Positions 23,282-35,589 of a stretch of DNA of 64,000 bases are shown here, one piece after another. Location: contig NC_044924.1 of NCBI RefSeq assembly GCF_003576645.1, positions 920,386-984,385 on the forward strand, in the 5' to 3' direction. The notes under the pieces were generated by a model. It had not been told where the DNA came from and did not search any database. It saw only the letters and a program-made list of their open reading frames with translations. This stretch comes from Ipomoea triloba. Lineage: Eukaryota > Streptophyta > Magnoliopsida > Solanales > Convolvulaceae. The position numbers were made by a program, and so were the translations under genes. Each line of letters starts with the position of its first letter. Position 1 is the stretch's first letter.

Positions 23282-23994
23282 TTTTTTTTTTTTTTTTTTG
23301 AAATATATTTGTGCACCGTGTTNNNNNNNNNNNNNNNNNNNNNNNNNNNNNNNNNNNNNNNNNNNNNNNNNNNNNNNNNNNNNNNNNNNNNNNNNNNNNN
23401 NNNNNNNNNNNNNNNNNNNNNNNNNNNNNNNNNNNNNNNNNNNNNNNNNNNNNNNNNNNNNNNNNNNNNNNNNNNNNNNNNNNNNNNNNNNNNNNNNNNN
23501 NNNNNNNNNNNNNNNNNNNNNNNNNNNNNNNNNNNNNNNNNNNNNNNNNNNNNNNNNNNNNNNNNNNNNNNNNNNNNNNNNNNNNNNNNNNNNNNNNNNN
23601 NNNNNNNNNNNNNNNNNNNNNNNNNNNNNNNNNNNNNNNNNNNNNNNNNNNNNNNNNNNNNNNNNNNNNNNNNNNNNNNNNNNNNNNNNNNNNNNNNNNN
23701 NNNNNNNNNNNNNNNNNNNNNNNNNNNNNNNNNNNNNNNNNNNNNNNNNNNNNNNNNNNNNNNNNNNNNNNNNNNNNNNNNNNNNNNNNNNNNNNNNNNN
23801 NNNNNNNNNNNNNNNNNNNNNNNNNNNNNNNNNNNNNNNNNNNNNNNNNNNNNNNNNNNNNNNNNNNNNNNNNNNNNNNNNNNNNNNNNNNNNNNNNNNN
23901 NNNNNNNNNNNNNNNNNNNNNNNNNNNNNNNNNNNNNNNNNNTTTTTTTTTTTTTTTTTTTTTTTTTGTGAAATATATTTGTGCACCGTGTTGA
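23282..23994. other. Assembly gap with duplicated flanks
   Basis: Positions 23323-23942 are 620 N. The sequence before the gap is a poly(T) run followed by GAAATATATTTGTGCACCGT. The sequence after it is again a poly(T) run followed by the same 20-mer (one extra TG) and then unique DNA. Both sides therefore appear to be the same locus, and the gap may be artificial. Confidence 0.85.
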
Positions 23995-26098
23995 TAGGGC
24001 CACCTCTCCTTTTTATATTTGCTGAATACAAAACACGTGTAAATGTCAAAATGAAATCATATTGCTGCTTTCCACAATTTTGATTAGTCGCATTCTCTTC
24101 GGTATTGATTGTATAGGGATGTAAATAGTAATATTCCTAATAATAATGTAAGGAGAGGGATAATGAATTATAGTGTGTTTAGAATATAGGGTCTTAATAG
24201 GCCCCTCAAGGTTAATGTTTTTTAGAGAGAACATTGAACTTGTTCTTTAAATCATTTATTCTTGTTGTGGTTAGTGACTTGGTGAAAATGACTGCCAGTT
24301 AATCTTTATATATTCAAAACTACTTACATTAAAATTAAGATATGTTAAATACAAAAAGAAACTTAACTTTTTGGATGACAAGAGAAACTCGCAATTGTTA
24401 TTTGAGAATGTCGTGCATTGAGTAAACATGCTCTTGTGTATGTATGATTGTATATTATATATCTTTAGTTGTTTTTAGATGACGATACGTTATTTGTAAT
24501 TACTTTTTTAAAAAGACTATAATTTAATATCAAAATTAAAAAAATCCTAAACTTGGTCCGCCCATTAATCATCACAATAAAACTAGGTATATGAATCAAA
24601 GGCATCGGTATATATACACTCTAAGAAGTCGGGTAAATAGTTGAGACATTATATCTCCTGTGATTATCTCTTCCACAAAGACTTCAGACTAAATAAGGAC
24701 AAAGACAATGAAAATTCTTGAGATTGAATATTTGGGACGTGATAATTAAAATACTCATCCCCACAAAGTTTGTAACAGTAGCTAGGTGCGCACCATGTGA
24801 GATTCTGCTAGCTTTTGACCTTATTGTAGGTATTTGGTCAGCACTCCTTTCACATCCACACCACACTATTATCCCATTGAAGTTATACATACCCTTCATT
24901 TTTTATTTTTTTTTAATTATTTTAACAAATATACCATCCATGGCCATAGGTGCTCAACTCTGTCCTTCATGGAGTCAACTACAAAAAACCCCATTAATAC
25001 CAATTCATTCTCCTTCAAATGATTACTTCACGTTCCATTTTTGAAATTCAACACTTCCCTTTAATCATTTCTGTCCTTTAATGGTCAATCCTCCATGAAA
25101 ATGCACCACTCGAAAACCCTAGCTAGGGCTAGTCCATCAATTGGCATTCACAAAGTCAACTTTTTAACTTTTAAATTTTACGCAAAATTAAACCTGGTTA
25201 GCACCGAATCGAGAAACAAAATTAGACACAAAACTTGTTAAGAAAAACCAAATCAAGAACAAAGATAAAAATGGAAGAATAACACGATATTTACTAATTG
25301 GTTTGGAAGTATGCCTGCATCCACATGTGTGAAGTCAATATTTTATTAATTGTGATGACTATGCATCCAAGGTTACAACTTACAAGCATAACATTTATAT
25401 GTAACATTAACTTATTGTACATTTACAAAATTACCCATGTATTGTACTGCGGAGGCCAATCATTGCCCCCACACCCCTAACCCACCCAACAAAATGTGTA
25501 GATGAGTGTTGTACCTATGTATTACACTCCAACAGATGTCATCTTTCATTGATATATAAACCATACACAACACAACCATTAAAGTTGAAAAAGATAATTT
25601 TAGTAAAATTATTAGTTGAATGCCATTGATAATCAAATACTAAATCATAAATTAACTCTAAACTAAGTATTAAAAAAAAATAGGAGTCGCTAGTTATGTT
25701 AGAAAAAACAATGGGTGAAACTTAAGTTCAAGTGATATGGTTAGGTGGTAGTAACTTTCAATGAGGTCTTGACACGTTCAATTTATTCATGGAGCCAATA
25801 ATAGATCTAGTTGGTACTTGGTAGTAGATCTTTAATAATATTTGAAGGAACCAAAAGACAAATTAACATACAAATTAAACACAATACTACAAATAACAAC
25901 AACAATAAATAAATGAAAGTTTTTTATTTTATTGTCATAAAATTTCATTTAATAACACTTGCTGGTTGATTATATATTTTAAAATTTCCTAGAAGATGTC
26001 GGAAGTGTGAATATATTAAACAAATAAAATGGGGACAGTCGACAAGGCAAAATATGAGTAGATTGGAGTTGACTTGGGGAAGAGGAATCGGACTCATG

Positions 26099-26102
<4 letters not shown>
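23995..26102. other. Intergenic, AT-rich
   Basis: No gene, RNA or repeat boundary could be supported on either strand. Open frames of 60-108 codons here (for example 24718-25044) have no family resemblance. Confidence 0.5.
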
Positions 26103-26166
<64 letters not shown>

Positions 26167-26176
26167 NATATATATC
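26103..26176. repeat. (AT)n microsatellite with one N
   Basis: A run of AT dinucleotides of about 74 bp is interrupted only by an N at 26167. Length in the real genome is probably uncertain. Confidence 0.95.
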
Positions 26177-26353
26177 CTTGATCCCATGAGGACAAGGCTT
26201 TAGGTAAGGATGTATGGTCTAATTCACACAATCTAATTATAAATTTGTACGGTCTGAACCATTAGTTATGTAAAAAATAGTGTTAAGAAACGCATAATAG
26301 AGAAATGCATTAATGCACCACAAAACAGATCACACCCAATTTTTTTTTTTTAG

Positions 26354-26469
26354 TACTATTGACTCTATTAGAAATGTAGTATCTGTTCACAACCTACTGA
26401 AACACAAAGAATCAGCATCGTTGATAAGGCTCGAACTCATGCCACTAGACCACAAAGTTATTGGCAGCT

Positions 26470-26470
<1 letters not shown>
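26354..26470 (-). mobile_element. SINE-like dispersed repeat, copy D
   Basis: Plus-strand motifs TATTGACTCTATTAGAAATG, CACAACCTACTGAAACACAA, AAGGCTCGAACTCATGCCAC and TAGACCACAAAGTTATTGG are reverse complements of the family string. A poly(T) run at 26341-26352 sits at the expected tail end, and an (AT)n tract follows the head. Confidence 0.65.

Positions 26471-26546
<76 letters not shown>
26471..26546. repeat. Compound (AT)n(AG)n microsatellite
   Basis: About 46 bp of AT repeats run directly into about 26 bp of AG repeats. It is adjacent to the head of SINE-like copy D. Confidence 0.95.
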
Positions 26547-26552
<6 letters not shown>

Positions 26553-28412
26553 GTGTTTGGAGCTAAGTGAACCACATCGATGGTTTGGAGTTATGTAAGA
26601 CTTGGAATTGAAAATTTTGTCCCAGGGGGAGTGGATGAGGATGCAATAATGCTACCATTTTTAAACAACTAAATCACCATCACCTTTCACACTACATATA
26701 CCCTTTTTAATTTTGGCCCAACAAACTACACTTAAGTGTGTACACATATGATTTTGTCAACAATCCTTTCTTTTTTTCAACTTCATTTTATCCTTGTATT
26801 TATCAGTTTGGGCACACATAAAGTCATCAGAGCATCACTCACATTAAAGATAAGCATTAATATATATAATATTGTAAGTTTGTAACCAAACAATTTTACA
26901 TTTATCAATCTGAGGCCAAAATGATATGATAATAGCTACCCAACATTTCATTTTTATACACTATCCCTATATCTCTCGTGTATTACTTATCTAGTTTTAT
27001 GGTGTGTTAGAGATTGGTGGCAAACTGGCAAATTAAAACTATCAAGTTTAAACTCTTATCATATAGAGCTAAGAGAATCAATTTCCACTAACGCTAATAA
27101 TTAATTTACTTTACAAAGTATATTACTGTCACATCTGGTGCGTATTGATTCTTAGCTTAGCTTGCTTATTCAAAAATATTTTAAGAAGCTTATTACTAAT
27201 CACATCATTCAAAATTTTGTGATTTTTAATTATTTTTTTATATAAGGTCCCTATTAATATGCTATGCTAATTTGTTGAAATGCACTATAAACTATTAATA
27301 AAAGATAAGAGCAAAATTACAATAATGACTTAGCTTTCACAAAAGTCAGCTATATATACATCCACAATTAACATACATCTATGTTAGCTAGGCAACTTTG
27401 AAACGTCTCTTCGTGTAATACGACGTGTTTGAAATTATGATGAAACATTAGACTATCTCTGGGAGCATTACAAAATTGTTGAAAATGATTGTATTTATTT
27501 ATTTATTTATTTTGTGATGAGTGAAATTTAAAGTCGCTATGTGATGGTGTTGTCATTGTTGTGTAGTAAATATGAGAGATAAATTATACTAAAAAAAATT
27601 TGTGTAATAAATTGTCCGAGAGTATTATGTAATAGCATACAAATTGTATATGAAAAATAAAAGAACATTTTTTTTAAAACATAAAACAACATTTAAAATA
27701 TGAGAATAATGTTTTATACACTCCGTAACTATTTTCGAAATGTTGAAAATGATATCTTAGATATCGAAGTAGTGAAAGCTACATGCTTTAAATTTATTTT
27801 TTAAAAAATAAAAAAAGGTTATCGTACTTGACTTATTAAAAAGTTAAAGTTGCATGTTTTCAAATATTTTTAATATGTAATATAAAAAAAGACAAAGATA
27901 AAGGTGGTAAAATGAATGTGAACATGCGACTTTTCCCTCAGTATCCTTGTCCAATTTGATAATCTTCTTCACCTCTTTCTAATTCCAATAATTTCTATCT
28001 TTGTAAAACTAAATTATAATAGATAGATGGATCAAGATAGCACCGGTAGAGTTTGATTTGTATCTATACGTGTAAGACCATATCAAAAATTTTGTCCACA
28101 AAAAGTGAAATTCGTCATCTTAAGAGCGCCGAATCTTAGTCCTTATTACCAATCCGCTTGAAAATCAATGCTATCATGTGAACTTGTGTACCATTTTGCA
28201 CCATTAATCTTGTTCGATCTTATGATTTATAATGATTTTGACATGGTAAATACACATCAGTGCACCACCGCACAATTACACCAGATGTACCATTGCACCA
28301 ATCCTAAGATCTCGACCGTTCAATCAATCCCACATCTCAACAGTATATATGAGTTCACAGGATAACACTGGTTCACACCTGAAAAGGACCTGTATACACA
28401 CAATGCAGTGGA

Positions 28413-28437
28413 GTGGGGTGGGGTGGGGTGGGGGAGG
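28413..28437 (+). other. G-quadruplex-prone tract
   Basis: The plus strand shows GTGGGGTGGGGTGGGGTGGG followed by more G: consecutive G4 runs separated by single T. This is an ideal motif for an intramolecular G-quadruplex with one-base loops. No gene is adjacent. Confidence 0.85.
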
Positions 28438-29590
28438 AGTGACTGCCCTATTGCTCTCACTGTAGATCTGCCCATGAGTACGTGTGTAATGGTCAACCAT
28501 CAATAATTCAGGTATAGGACAGACATGAGTGGCAAAGCCCACAAATATGGGTTTTAAGTTGATGTCCACACTGCCTAGTTAGCTGAGCTTCCTCCAAATA
28601 TATTGCAATAAGTCGCAATCAATCTCCACCATGCAGACTATATATTTATATATAGTTAATTCAGTGTATATATGCAGGCAGGCAGGCAGGTCCAACCGAA
28701 ACACCATATATATATATATACATGCACGCAACGCAACTCAGTTGACTTCACCATCATCCATATATCTCCACAATGTTTTGTTTGGTGAATTGCAATTGCC
28801 AGCCATCATATGCCTCACAACAAAACATTATTAAACAAACCCCAAAATTCACTAGGTTTAATTGGTTCTTGCAAATGTTTAATAATCTTAGCTTCCATAT
28901 ATGGGGGGTTGTACTTCCCTAAAAGCTTAAAGAAAATTATATGTTGGTTCTTAATTGGAATTTGGAAATGCCAACTACATACTTGTAATAGTAGTCCAAA
29001 AAGTTGAAAACATCTCTACGTATCATCTTTTAAAATAAAAAAAAAAAAGAAAAAAAAAAAGAAAAAAAAAGGGTACGGTAGTACAGTCAGAAAAGTTGGC
29101 CAAAATCACTAATTTTCTAAGTAAGCATGCAATCAAGCCTCTATTTTAGTTCCCAAGAAATTATAAGAGATAACATATGAATTAGAGAAGGTAATATTTG
29201 ATTTTATGTACAGGTTGCCTATAACTAATCGGGGCGAATCAAGAAAGTCGGTTGACAACTTACCTAAAGAGTTGAGTTTGAAACATTATGATTACTAAAT
29301 TAACTATCTGACCAATTTAGTTTGCCCCTTGAAATTTATCTTTTGTTTAAAATTTTATTAAAGTGACAAAATTTTTATCGAACTCTTTTAAAATGCTAAT
29401 GTGACGGCATGAATAGTATCATTACTCATTAGTTAATTTAGAATGGAATTGTTTTAATAAACAAATGATAACGCGTCTCGTTATTATTTGATGACGAAAC
29501 TTTTAGTTAATTCAATTATTTTATTCTTCTATAATTTCATTAAATTGGAATTATTAATTAGCATTAGCTGCGTTTTCTATATGCTTTATA

Positions 29591-29642
29591 TTATTATTAT
29601 TATTATTATTATTTTGTTGTTGTTGTTGTTGTCGTCGTTGTT
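29591..29642. repeat. (ATT)n(GTT)n microsatellite
   Basis: Seven to nine ATT units run into six or more GTT units and then GTC units. A simple repeat in gene-poor DNA. Confidence 0.95.
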
Positions 29643-31058
29643 ACATTTTTTTTTTTGATGTAATGTATAGCAAGCCATGTCAAGTTTTTATTTAGTCAAA
29701 TTATTGAATACATACCTATGTTGATCGAAGAAAAATTATCGTTACTTAAAGGGGCGGCCGAATAGATAGAATGAAACATGATTCTCATATAAGAAGATCA
29801 TGAATTTGATTTTTACTAGCTTCATCTCAGTTGAACCTATCGCACAAGGTTGAGTATGTATTTCTAGTGTGATTTAACTCTTATATACACAAAAACAAAA
29901 TTTACCTGGCGCACAAGATTAGTCACGATGAAGTTTGACTCTCTTTTACATGTGAGCCATGTTTACTTAGTGCATAACGATTTACCTCTCATTTACACTC
30001 TCAATCTATACTCTCAAATAATAATTACGAGTTTCTCTATTTTTAAAAAAGAAATTGCTTCCTTTTTTTTTTTTTTTGAAACATAAAAGAAATTATTGTT
30101 AATTGTCTAGAGATAGATGTTCAACGGGCTACAGCCCATAGATTGTCCAACTGCTGCTAAAGTTTGACTTAATATTACGTACGCGTGATATTCACAAAGA
30201 ATATACGTTCTTATAATGCCTATTTATTTATTTGTAATCTGCATGATGTCACGCAGACTGTCCTTTTTTCTTTTTCTTTTTTTTTTTTCAAAAAAATTAT
30301 AATTTAATCAAATTTACCTGTGACTTTTGAAAAATAATAAAGAAAAAAAAGTCTCGCAGACTGTTTTATTTGTTTACAACGACCCACCGGCTGGCCACGT
30401 GTTCCTAAATTTTTAAATCCATAATATTTAAAAAAAAATCCAAAAGTATATAGATAGTGAGTGAAGGTTTGAATGTAATAAATAAAATACATATAATACT
30501 ATGCAACCATGATGTTGCATTAACAAAAATAGAAAAAGTAATTAAATAATGTCTTATTAAAATAGTAATTATCCTAAAAAATATCAACTTTCTCATAATA
30601 TAAATTTGAAGTCTAAATTTAAGAATGTTCAGACTTCAGAGGATGAGTTAAATTATGAGATAAGTCTAAAATGATTGCTCTTACCCTGAAAACTACGAAA
30701 GAATAGATAATTCATGGGATATGCCTTAGCTCAACAAGCTAGCTTATGAATTACCCAATAATATAGTATGCTTATTGGATGAGTGCGTTTAATTAAATAT
30801 ATATAAGATTATTTTATAATTGCTACACTGTAGTAGCATCAGAATAACAGAGCATATTGTACTGTAACATGGCCTTTGAGAAATATATGTATTAGTATCA
30901 GTAATGCTTGACTTTGACCAGCTCCAACAGCAACAAAAAACACTAATAAAAACAACATTATTCCCTGCAAAAAGTCTAAAACTTGGGGAGATGGATCATA
31001 ATAAGTACCTGCTATAACATACTAGAGGAGCTTCAAGAACTTAAGGAAGAAGGTAGTT

Positions 31059-32624
31059 ATGGATTCCACCAGATTTTCCAGCGCTTCAGTCATCTTCGGA
31101 ACACTGCTTCTCTTGCAGGTATGTATATATGTAGATCATATGTACCGTAAACATTTAAGGTGGTCAGTAATGGTGGACGAAACTAGTGAGTTTTCCGGTT
31201 AAGAGTATGCCTGATTTTTTCTTAGAATGGAGGGAAATTCGCAACCATTATTGGAGGGTGTGCAGTGGGTAAATTTAGTCTTTTGATCCTAGGCCAGCTG
31301 ATAATAAATCAAAAAAAAAGAAAAAACATACAACTTGCATAAGTTGTCTATAAATGACCAGTTCAAATCAATGTTACATATGGTGCTAGGCCCTAATTTG
31401 ACGCTTGAGAGATGCCTAGCGCCTAGGCGGCGGAGTAATCCGATTTTCCACTCAAGACTAGGAGTTGTTAGACTATTATATACCACTTGACCAAATTGAG
31501 CGCCAACTCGAGTTAGGCGCTCAACTCGGCTGAGTTAAGACCTAGGAGTCCAACTCTGCACCTAGACCGCCTAGTCGGCCGATTAGTCGGTCGGACAACT
31601 AAAATTCGTCAAGGGTTGAAATTGCCTCCGCCTAGGGGCGCTTAACGCCTAGTTGCCTAAACGGTGGCTTATGCTAATTTTTACAACATTGGTTCAAATC
31701 AAGAAGCATAGTTTAACTTGTAACTTGATTATTAAGTCATTAGCTATTCGATTAGTCTGACCAATTTGGTTAGGATTACATGTATGATTGATTAATGTTT
31801 TCTAAATTAAATGGGTGCAGATGGTGTATGAAGGTTGCAGTGCAAGGAAGATGGGGAAAAGTTGTGATGATGGTGGGAAGATACAAGAAACAGGTTTGCA
31901 GCATCATTCACCGCAGTCGTCATCTTCATCGTACATGGATCCTCAGCTGAATGTTTTCTTCACTCCCAAAGATCTGGAGATTGGGAAAAGGTTGCCTGTG
32001 TTTTTCGACATCAACAATGATCCATCAACTTCCCCCCATCTTCTATCCAGAGAAGAAGCCGATTCCATTCCTTTCTCATCCGCCCACCTCCCTTACCTCC
32101 TAAACTTCTTCTCCTTCTCCGCCGCCTCCCCGCAGGCCACGGCCATGGCGGAAACCCTCCGCCACTGCGAGTTCCGGCCGATGGACGGAGAAACCAAATT
32201 CTGCGCCACGTCTCTGGAATCCTTGCTCGACTCCACGCGCCAAACATTTGGATCAAGTTCCAAGTTCAGAGTTTTAGCGACGAAATTTGTGACGAAGCCG
32301 TCTGTTTCTCTGCAGAATTACACCGTCGTGGCGGCGCCGAGAGAGATTCCGGCGGAAAAGATGGTGGGGTGTCACACTCTCCCTTACCCTTACGCGGTGT
32401 TCTATTGCCATAGCCAGCAGGAAGGGCGGAATAAGGTGTTCAGGATTTCGTTGGTGGGGGAAAACGGAGAAGACAGAGTTGACGCCGTCGGAGTTTGCCA
32501 TATGGACACCGGAAAGTGGAACCCGAACCATGTCTCATTTCGAGTGCTGGGTATCGAACCCGGCTCCTCCCCGGTCTGCCACTTCTTCCCGGTGGATAAT
32601 CTTGTTTGGCTTCCTTTGCCTTAA
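31059..32624 (+). CDS. BURP-domain protein
   Basis: BURP proteins are plant-specific secreted or cell-wall/vacuolar proteins (USP, RD22, PG1-beta groups). Two exons, 31059-31118 and 31821-32624, join in frame and give 287 aa. Exon 1 encodes MDSTRFSSASVIFGTLLLLQ, a likely signal peptide completed in exon 2. The BURP domain spans about residues 65-287: FFTPKDLEIGKRLPVFF, the PFSS..LP..L segment, E.LRHCEFRPMDGETKFCAT, SLESLLD, then the CH signature. CHTLPYPYAVFYCH has the canonical ten residues between the first two CH pairs. The next spacings are 28 (GVCH) and 25 (VCHFFP), and the domain ends DNLVWLPLP. There is almost no sequence between signal peptide and BURP domain, as in USP-like members rather than RD22. 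The 702-bp intron carries a dispersed repeat. Confidence 0.9.
31379..31673. repeat. GCCTAGGCGG-type dispersed repeat in BURP intron
   Basis: The intron holds a GC-richer insert with many inverted and direct copies of CGCCTAGG-like words: GCGCCTAGGCGGCGGAG at the left, CCGCCTAGTCGG in the middle, and CCGCCTAGGGGCGCTTAACG at the right. Its composition contrasts sharply with the AT-rich intron. It looks like an inserted non-autonomous element, but no terminal repeats or target duplication were identified. Confidence 0.5.
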
Positions 32625-33403
32625 TTAGAAGTTAATATCATCATTTCTTTCATAACCAGAAAAATAGACGTCACTACTTGAAACTTTAAAATGTATGTAT
32701 GTATTGTGAGCAAATTTTATTTTTGTGTAATATTATCCTATTGTGTATATATTAAAATTATATTATAGTAGAATTATGTTTGTACATTATTATGTATGCT
32801 TAACTTTAGACAACAAAGGACGAGGTAAACCAACTAAGTATATAATATGATTTAATGATTTAACAATATAATATGGCCTAAACTACTATAAGTATGCTTG
32901 ACCTTAGACAGCAAAGGACGAAGTAAACAAGCTAAGTATATAATATGATTTACTGATTTAGAAATTTCATGGGAAGTCAAACTTAAACAACCTTGTTAAA
33001 CTTGTTAATTACTATGAAACTTCTTACCATGAATATACGTTTTTATATAAAAATTGTTCTACTTAACTTACTATAATGCTACTTGAGAACATATAGCATT
33101 GGTGTATAGTTTGTATTAGTTAATTGTCTAATTAGAGCCACATTTGTAGGAAAAAATCTTAGAATTTAGTTGGTGACCAGGCATTTTTTATATCTTAAAA
33201 AATTCAATTCAAAGAAAACTTGTTCCTTATTGTAGAACCTTTGCACATAAAATGAAAAAATATAATTTGTTTCGTTAAATTTTTGACATCAAGTAAACTG
33301 CCCTAATTCTCCAAACCCCTTGGATTTGGCATGGGTATATGAGGGGGTGCTACACCCTTATGGCTACAGAAAATTGTGTTACATAACCTACCCGTTTAGT
33401 GAA
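32625..33403. other. Intergenic with a ~96-bp degenerate tandem repeat
   Basis: The 3' flank of the BURP gene comes first. A segment containing GTATGCTTAACTTTAGACAA, then CAAAGGACGA, at about 32795-32870 is repeated with changes at about 32891-32965. No gene was seen. Confidence 0.5.
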
Positions 33404-33762
33404 GTATGGAATGGGTTGTGGAACGTTCAGGCACCTCCCAAATAGAAGTCCTTTCTTTGGAGATCACTCTCATCTATCCTCCCTAGGCTGCAAATCTGAT
33501 TTAAAAAGAGGTGGAGGTCCCTAATTTATGCCCGGCATGCGGTTTGAGTGAAGAGGATGTCATGCATGTTTTGTGTTCTTGTACCTGCGCACGGCGTGTA
33601 TGGGATTGCACCAAGCAGCCAATTACTCCTTTTGATGGCTTGAATTTCATGCAGTGGACAAAGCTCTGGCTTGAGAGTGCAGCACCTAACCTGTGTGGAC
33701 TCATTGAACAAATCTGTGTTGTGCTTCATGCATTATGGATGGCGAGACAGTTTTACACATAA
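33404..33762 (+). pseudogene. LINE reverse transcriptase zf-RVT fragment (dead)
   Basis: The translation shows the zinc-binding region found at the C-terminus of plant LINE reverse transcriptases. VWNGLWNVQAPPK is followed by an in-frame stop, then KSFLWRSLSSILPRL, another stop and a frame change into EVPNLCPACGLSEEDVMHVL and CSCTCARRVW. The C-x2-C, H and C pattern and the trailing W are the zf-RVT signature. Upstream polymerase and endonuclease domains are absent. It is a degraded non-LTR retrotransposon remnant with several disabling changes. A T/A-rich stretch after 33770 could be the old tail. Confidence 0.8.
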
Positions 33763-34737
33763 GACTTGAATTTTTTTATTTTTTTTTAAAAGAAAAAAAA
33801 GGAGGAAAATAAGTGAACCACCTCTTTGGAATCTTGAATTGTATAATGTAAGACTCGGATGAAATTATTAAGTCTTTATGGATAATTATGAATTAACAGA
33901 CTTAGGTTAACTTTGGTAAAAATTCATTTAATAAATATACGTTATCATATAAAAATTGTTCAAGTCCACTTACTAATGTTACTCAATGCGTGACATACAA
34001 TTGACACATTAAATATAACAAAATTAAGAGAAACATATATAATAATACTATTTGTATTTTAGAGGATATATAGCATTTATTTTGTATTAATTGCCTTAAA
34101 GAAACATTATATTTGTGGGAAAAAATGTCTTTAATTTTTGTTGGTCCAATTGGAATGGTTGCAAATTGGTGACCACCTCAATATTTTTCTTATACCCATA
34201 CACCCGTGCTCGAAACAAGCCCCACATGCATAAACCCTAGTTGCCTAGGACACACTCTCGGCCCTCTATTCTCTCTTGTCCACATAAAAAAATACAGACG
34301 AAAAACCTATTTGTAATAATTTATACAAAATTATTAAGTCTTTATAGATAATTACGAATTAACAGACTTAGGTTAACCTTAGGATCATACAAATAATTGT
34401 GGTAAAATTTGATTTAATAAATAAAAATATTGAGCGTACCTGGTCTTTACATGAGAATGAGAGTTTGTTATAGGTGTTCTCCTTCCAATTAATATATAAA
34501 AAAAAAATGAGAGTTTGTTATAGAAATTGATGGGCACGTCTCATAAAACCGCTGCATGCACGTTCGAATTTGATTTGAGTGGAAGTCTTGTGCTTCGATC
34601 ACGATGTCATGCCTATCTCTAACGTTGGATTAGTCCTAAAAATCGCTAATTTGTTTAATTATATATATGCATATGTTTTAATCGATGTTTCTAACTAAAC
34701 CTACCTTTAATTCACCTCTCATCTCCTGCAAAACACC
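33763..34737. other. Intergenic and DUF7086 gene promoter
   Basis: A segment around AAGTCTTTATGGATAATTAT plus GAATTAACAGACTTAGG at about 33868-33940 recurs at about 34330-34430, and in shorter form near 36735. That indicates an old local duplication or dispersed repeat. A TATA-like ATATATATGCATATG lies at about 34660-34675, upstream of the start at 34738. Confidence 0.45.
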
Positions 34738-35589
34738 ATGAACCAAACGCCGACAAACCAACAACACACCTGCGACGACATGGGCAAAGCATCTGCTTCC
34801 TATTCTGATTCTTCCTCCTATTTTTGTTGGGATAAAGATGCATTTTATAATAGCATGCTCGATCTTTCGTTAGGTTCTCTAACTTCGTATCACATCACAC
34901 TCATAAACAACACTGTAACTGAACTCCAAAGTTTGCACGATTCAATATTATCATGTGATCATCATCCGCGTGCCGGTCTGCCTCTCTTGGCGTCTCCCCC
35001 GGCCCCACCGCGAAGATACCAGCCTCGTCAGCCCCTACCCGGGGTTGCCACGAAGCAGAAGAAGAATAAGAACTCATCATTTCCACTGAAGAAGGGGAAG
35101 AGCGAGACGATCACGCCCCCATATGAGTGGGCCACGAACCGGCGTGCCAGTGTGCATAGTCTAGACTCTCTGTACTTCAAAAACATCCACGAGATCACGG
35201 GGGACGTGCAGTGCAGACGGTGCGAGAGCAAGTACGAGATGGGGTTCAATCTGGTTGAGAGTTTTACAGAGGTCGCGAAGTTTATATGGGAAAACAAATG
35301 CGAAATGGCCGACCGAGCGCCCGACGTTTGGATGAATCCGACCCTCCCGACCTGCCGGTACTGCGGCCAAGAGAACAGCGTTAAACCTGTGATTCCTCGC
35401 AGCAAAAAGGCCATAAATTGGCTGTTTTTGCTGCTAGGGCAGATGTTAGGGTGTTGTACCTTAGATCAACTAAGGTATTTCTGCAAATACCGGAGACATC
35501 ATAGGACGGGGGCTAAGGATAGGGTGCTGTATCTCACGTACCTTAACTTGTGCAAGCAGCTTGATCCAAACGGTCCTTTTGATCGTTAG
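34738..35589 (+). CDS. DUF7086-domain protein, function unknown
   Basis: A single-exon gene of 283 aa. The C-terminal half (about residues 127-280) matches the plant DUF7086 pattern as remembered. It begins PPYEWATNRRASVHSLDSL and continues through GDVQCRRCESKYEMGFNL, FTEVAKFIWENKCEMADRAP, VWMNPTLPTCRYCGQENSVK, INWLFLLLGQMLGCCTLDQL and HRTGAKDRVLYLTYLNLCKQ, ending DPNGPFDR. Two C-x2-C knuckles (CRRC, CRYC) suggest zinc binding. The N-terminal half is low-complexity with a Pro-rich segment (ASPPAPPRRYQPRQPLPG) and a Lys-rich patch (KQKKNKNSSFPLKKGK) that could act as a nuclear signal. No biochemical role is known to me. Confidence 0.85.
   Translation: MNQTPTNQQHTCDDMGKASASYSDSSSYFCWDKDAFYNSMLDLSLGSLTSYHITLINNTVTELQSLHDSILSCDHHPRAGLPLLASPPAPPRRYQPRQPLPGVATKQKKNKNSSFPLKKGKSETITPPYEWATNRRASVHSLDSLYFKNIHEITGDVQCRRCESKYEMGFNLVESFTEVAKFIWENKCEMADRAPDVWMNPTLPTCRYCGQENSVKPVIPRSKKAINWLFLLLGQMLGCCTLDQLRYFCKYRRHHRTGAKDRVLYLTYLNLCKQLDPNGPFDR

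Larger units (their letters stand above)
26547..31058. other. Long gene-poor, AT-rich stretch
   Basis: No coding gene was recognised in 4.5 kb. It contains a G-rich tract at about 28413-28437, a (GCAG)n run near 28675-28690, a small (AT)n near 28708-28722, A-rich runs near 29035-29070, and an adjoining (ATT)n/(GTT)n microsatellite at about 29591-29642. The last few hundred bases should hold the BURP gene promoter. All open frames are short and unsupported. Confidence 0.5.

Noticed and set aside
23222..24083. Several long open frames across the N gap
   Set aside because: They exist only because N was translated as X; the flanking residues are poly(T)/poly(A) translations.
29580..29642. Short-spaced repeats considered as a CRISPR-like array
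   Set aside because: These are trinucleotide microsatellites in a plant nuclear genome; there are no repeat-spacer units.
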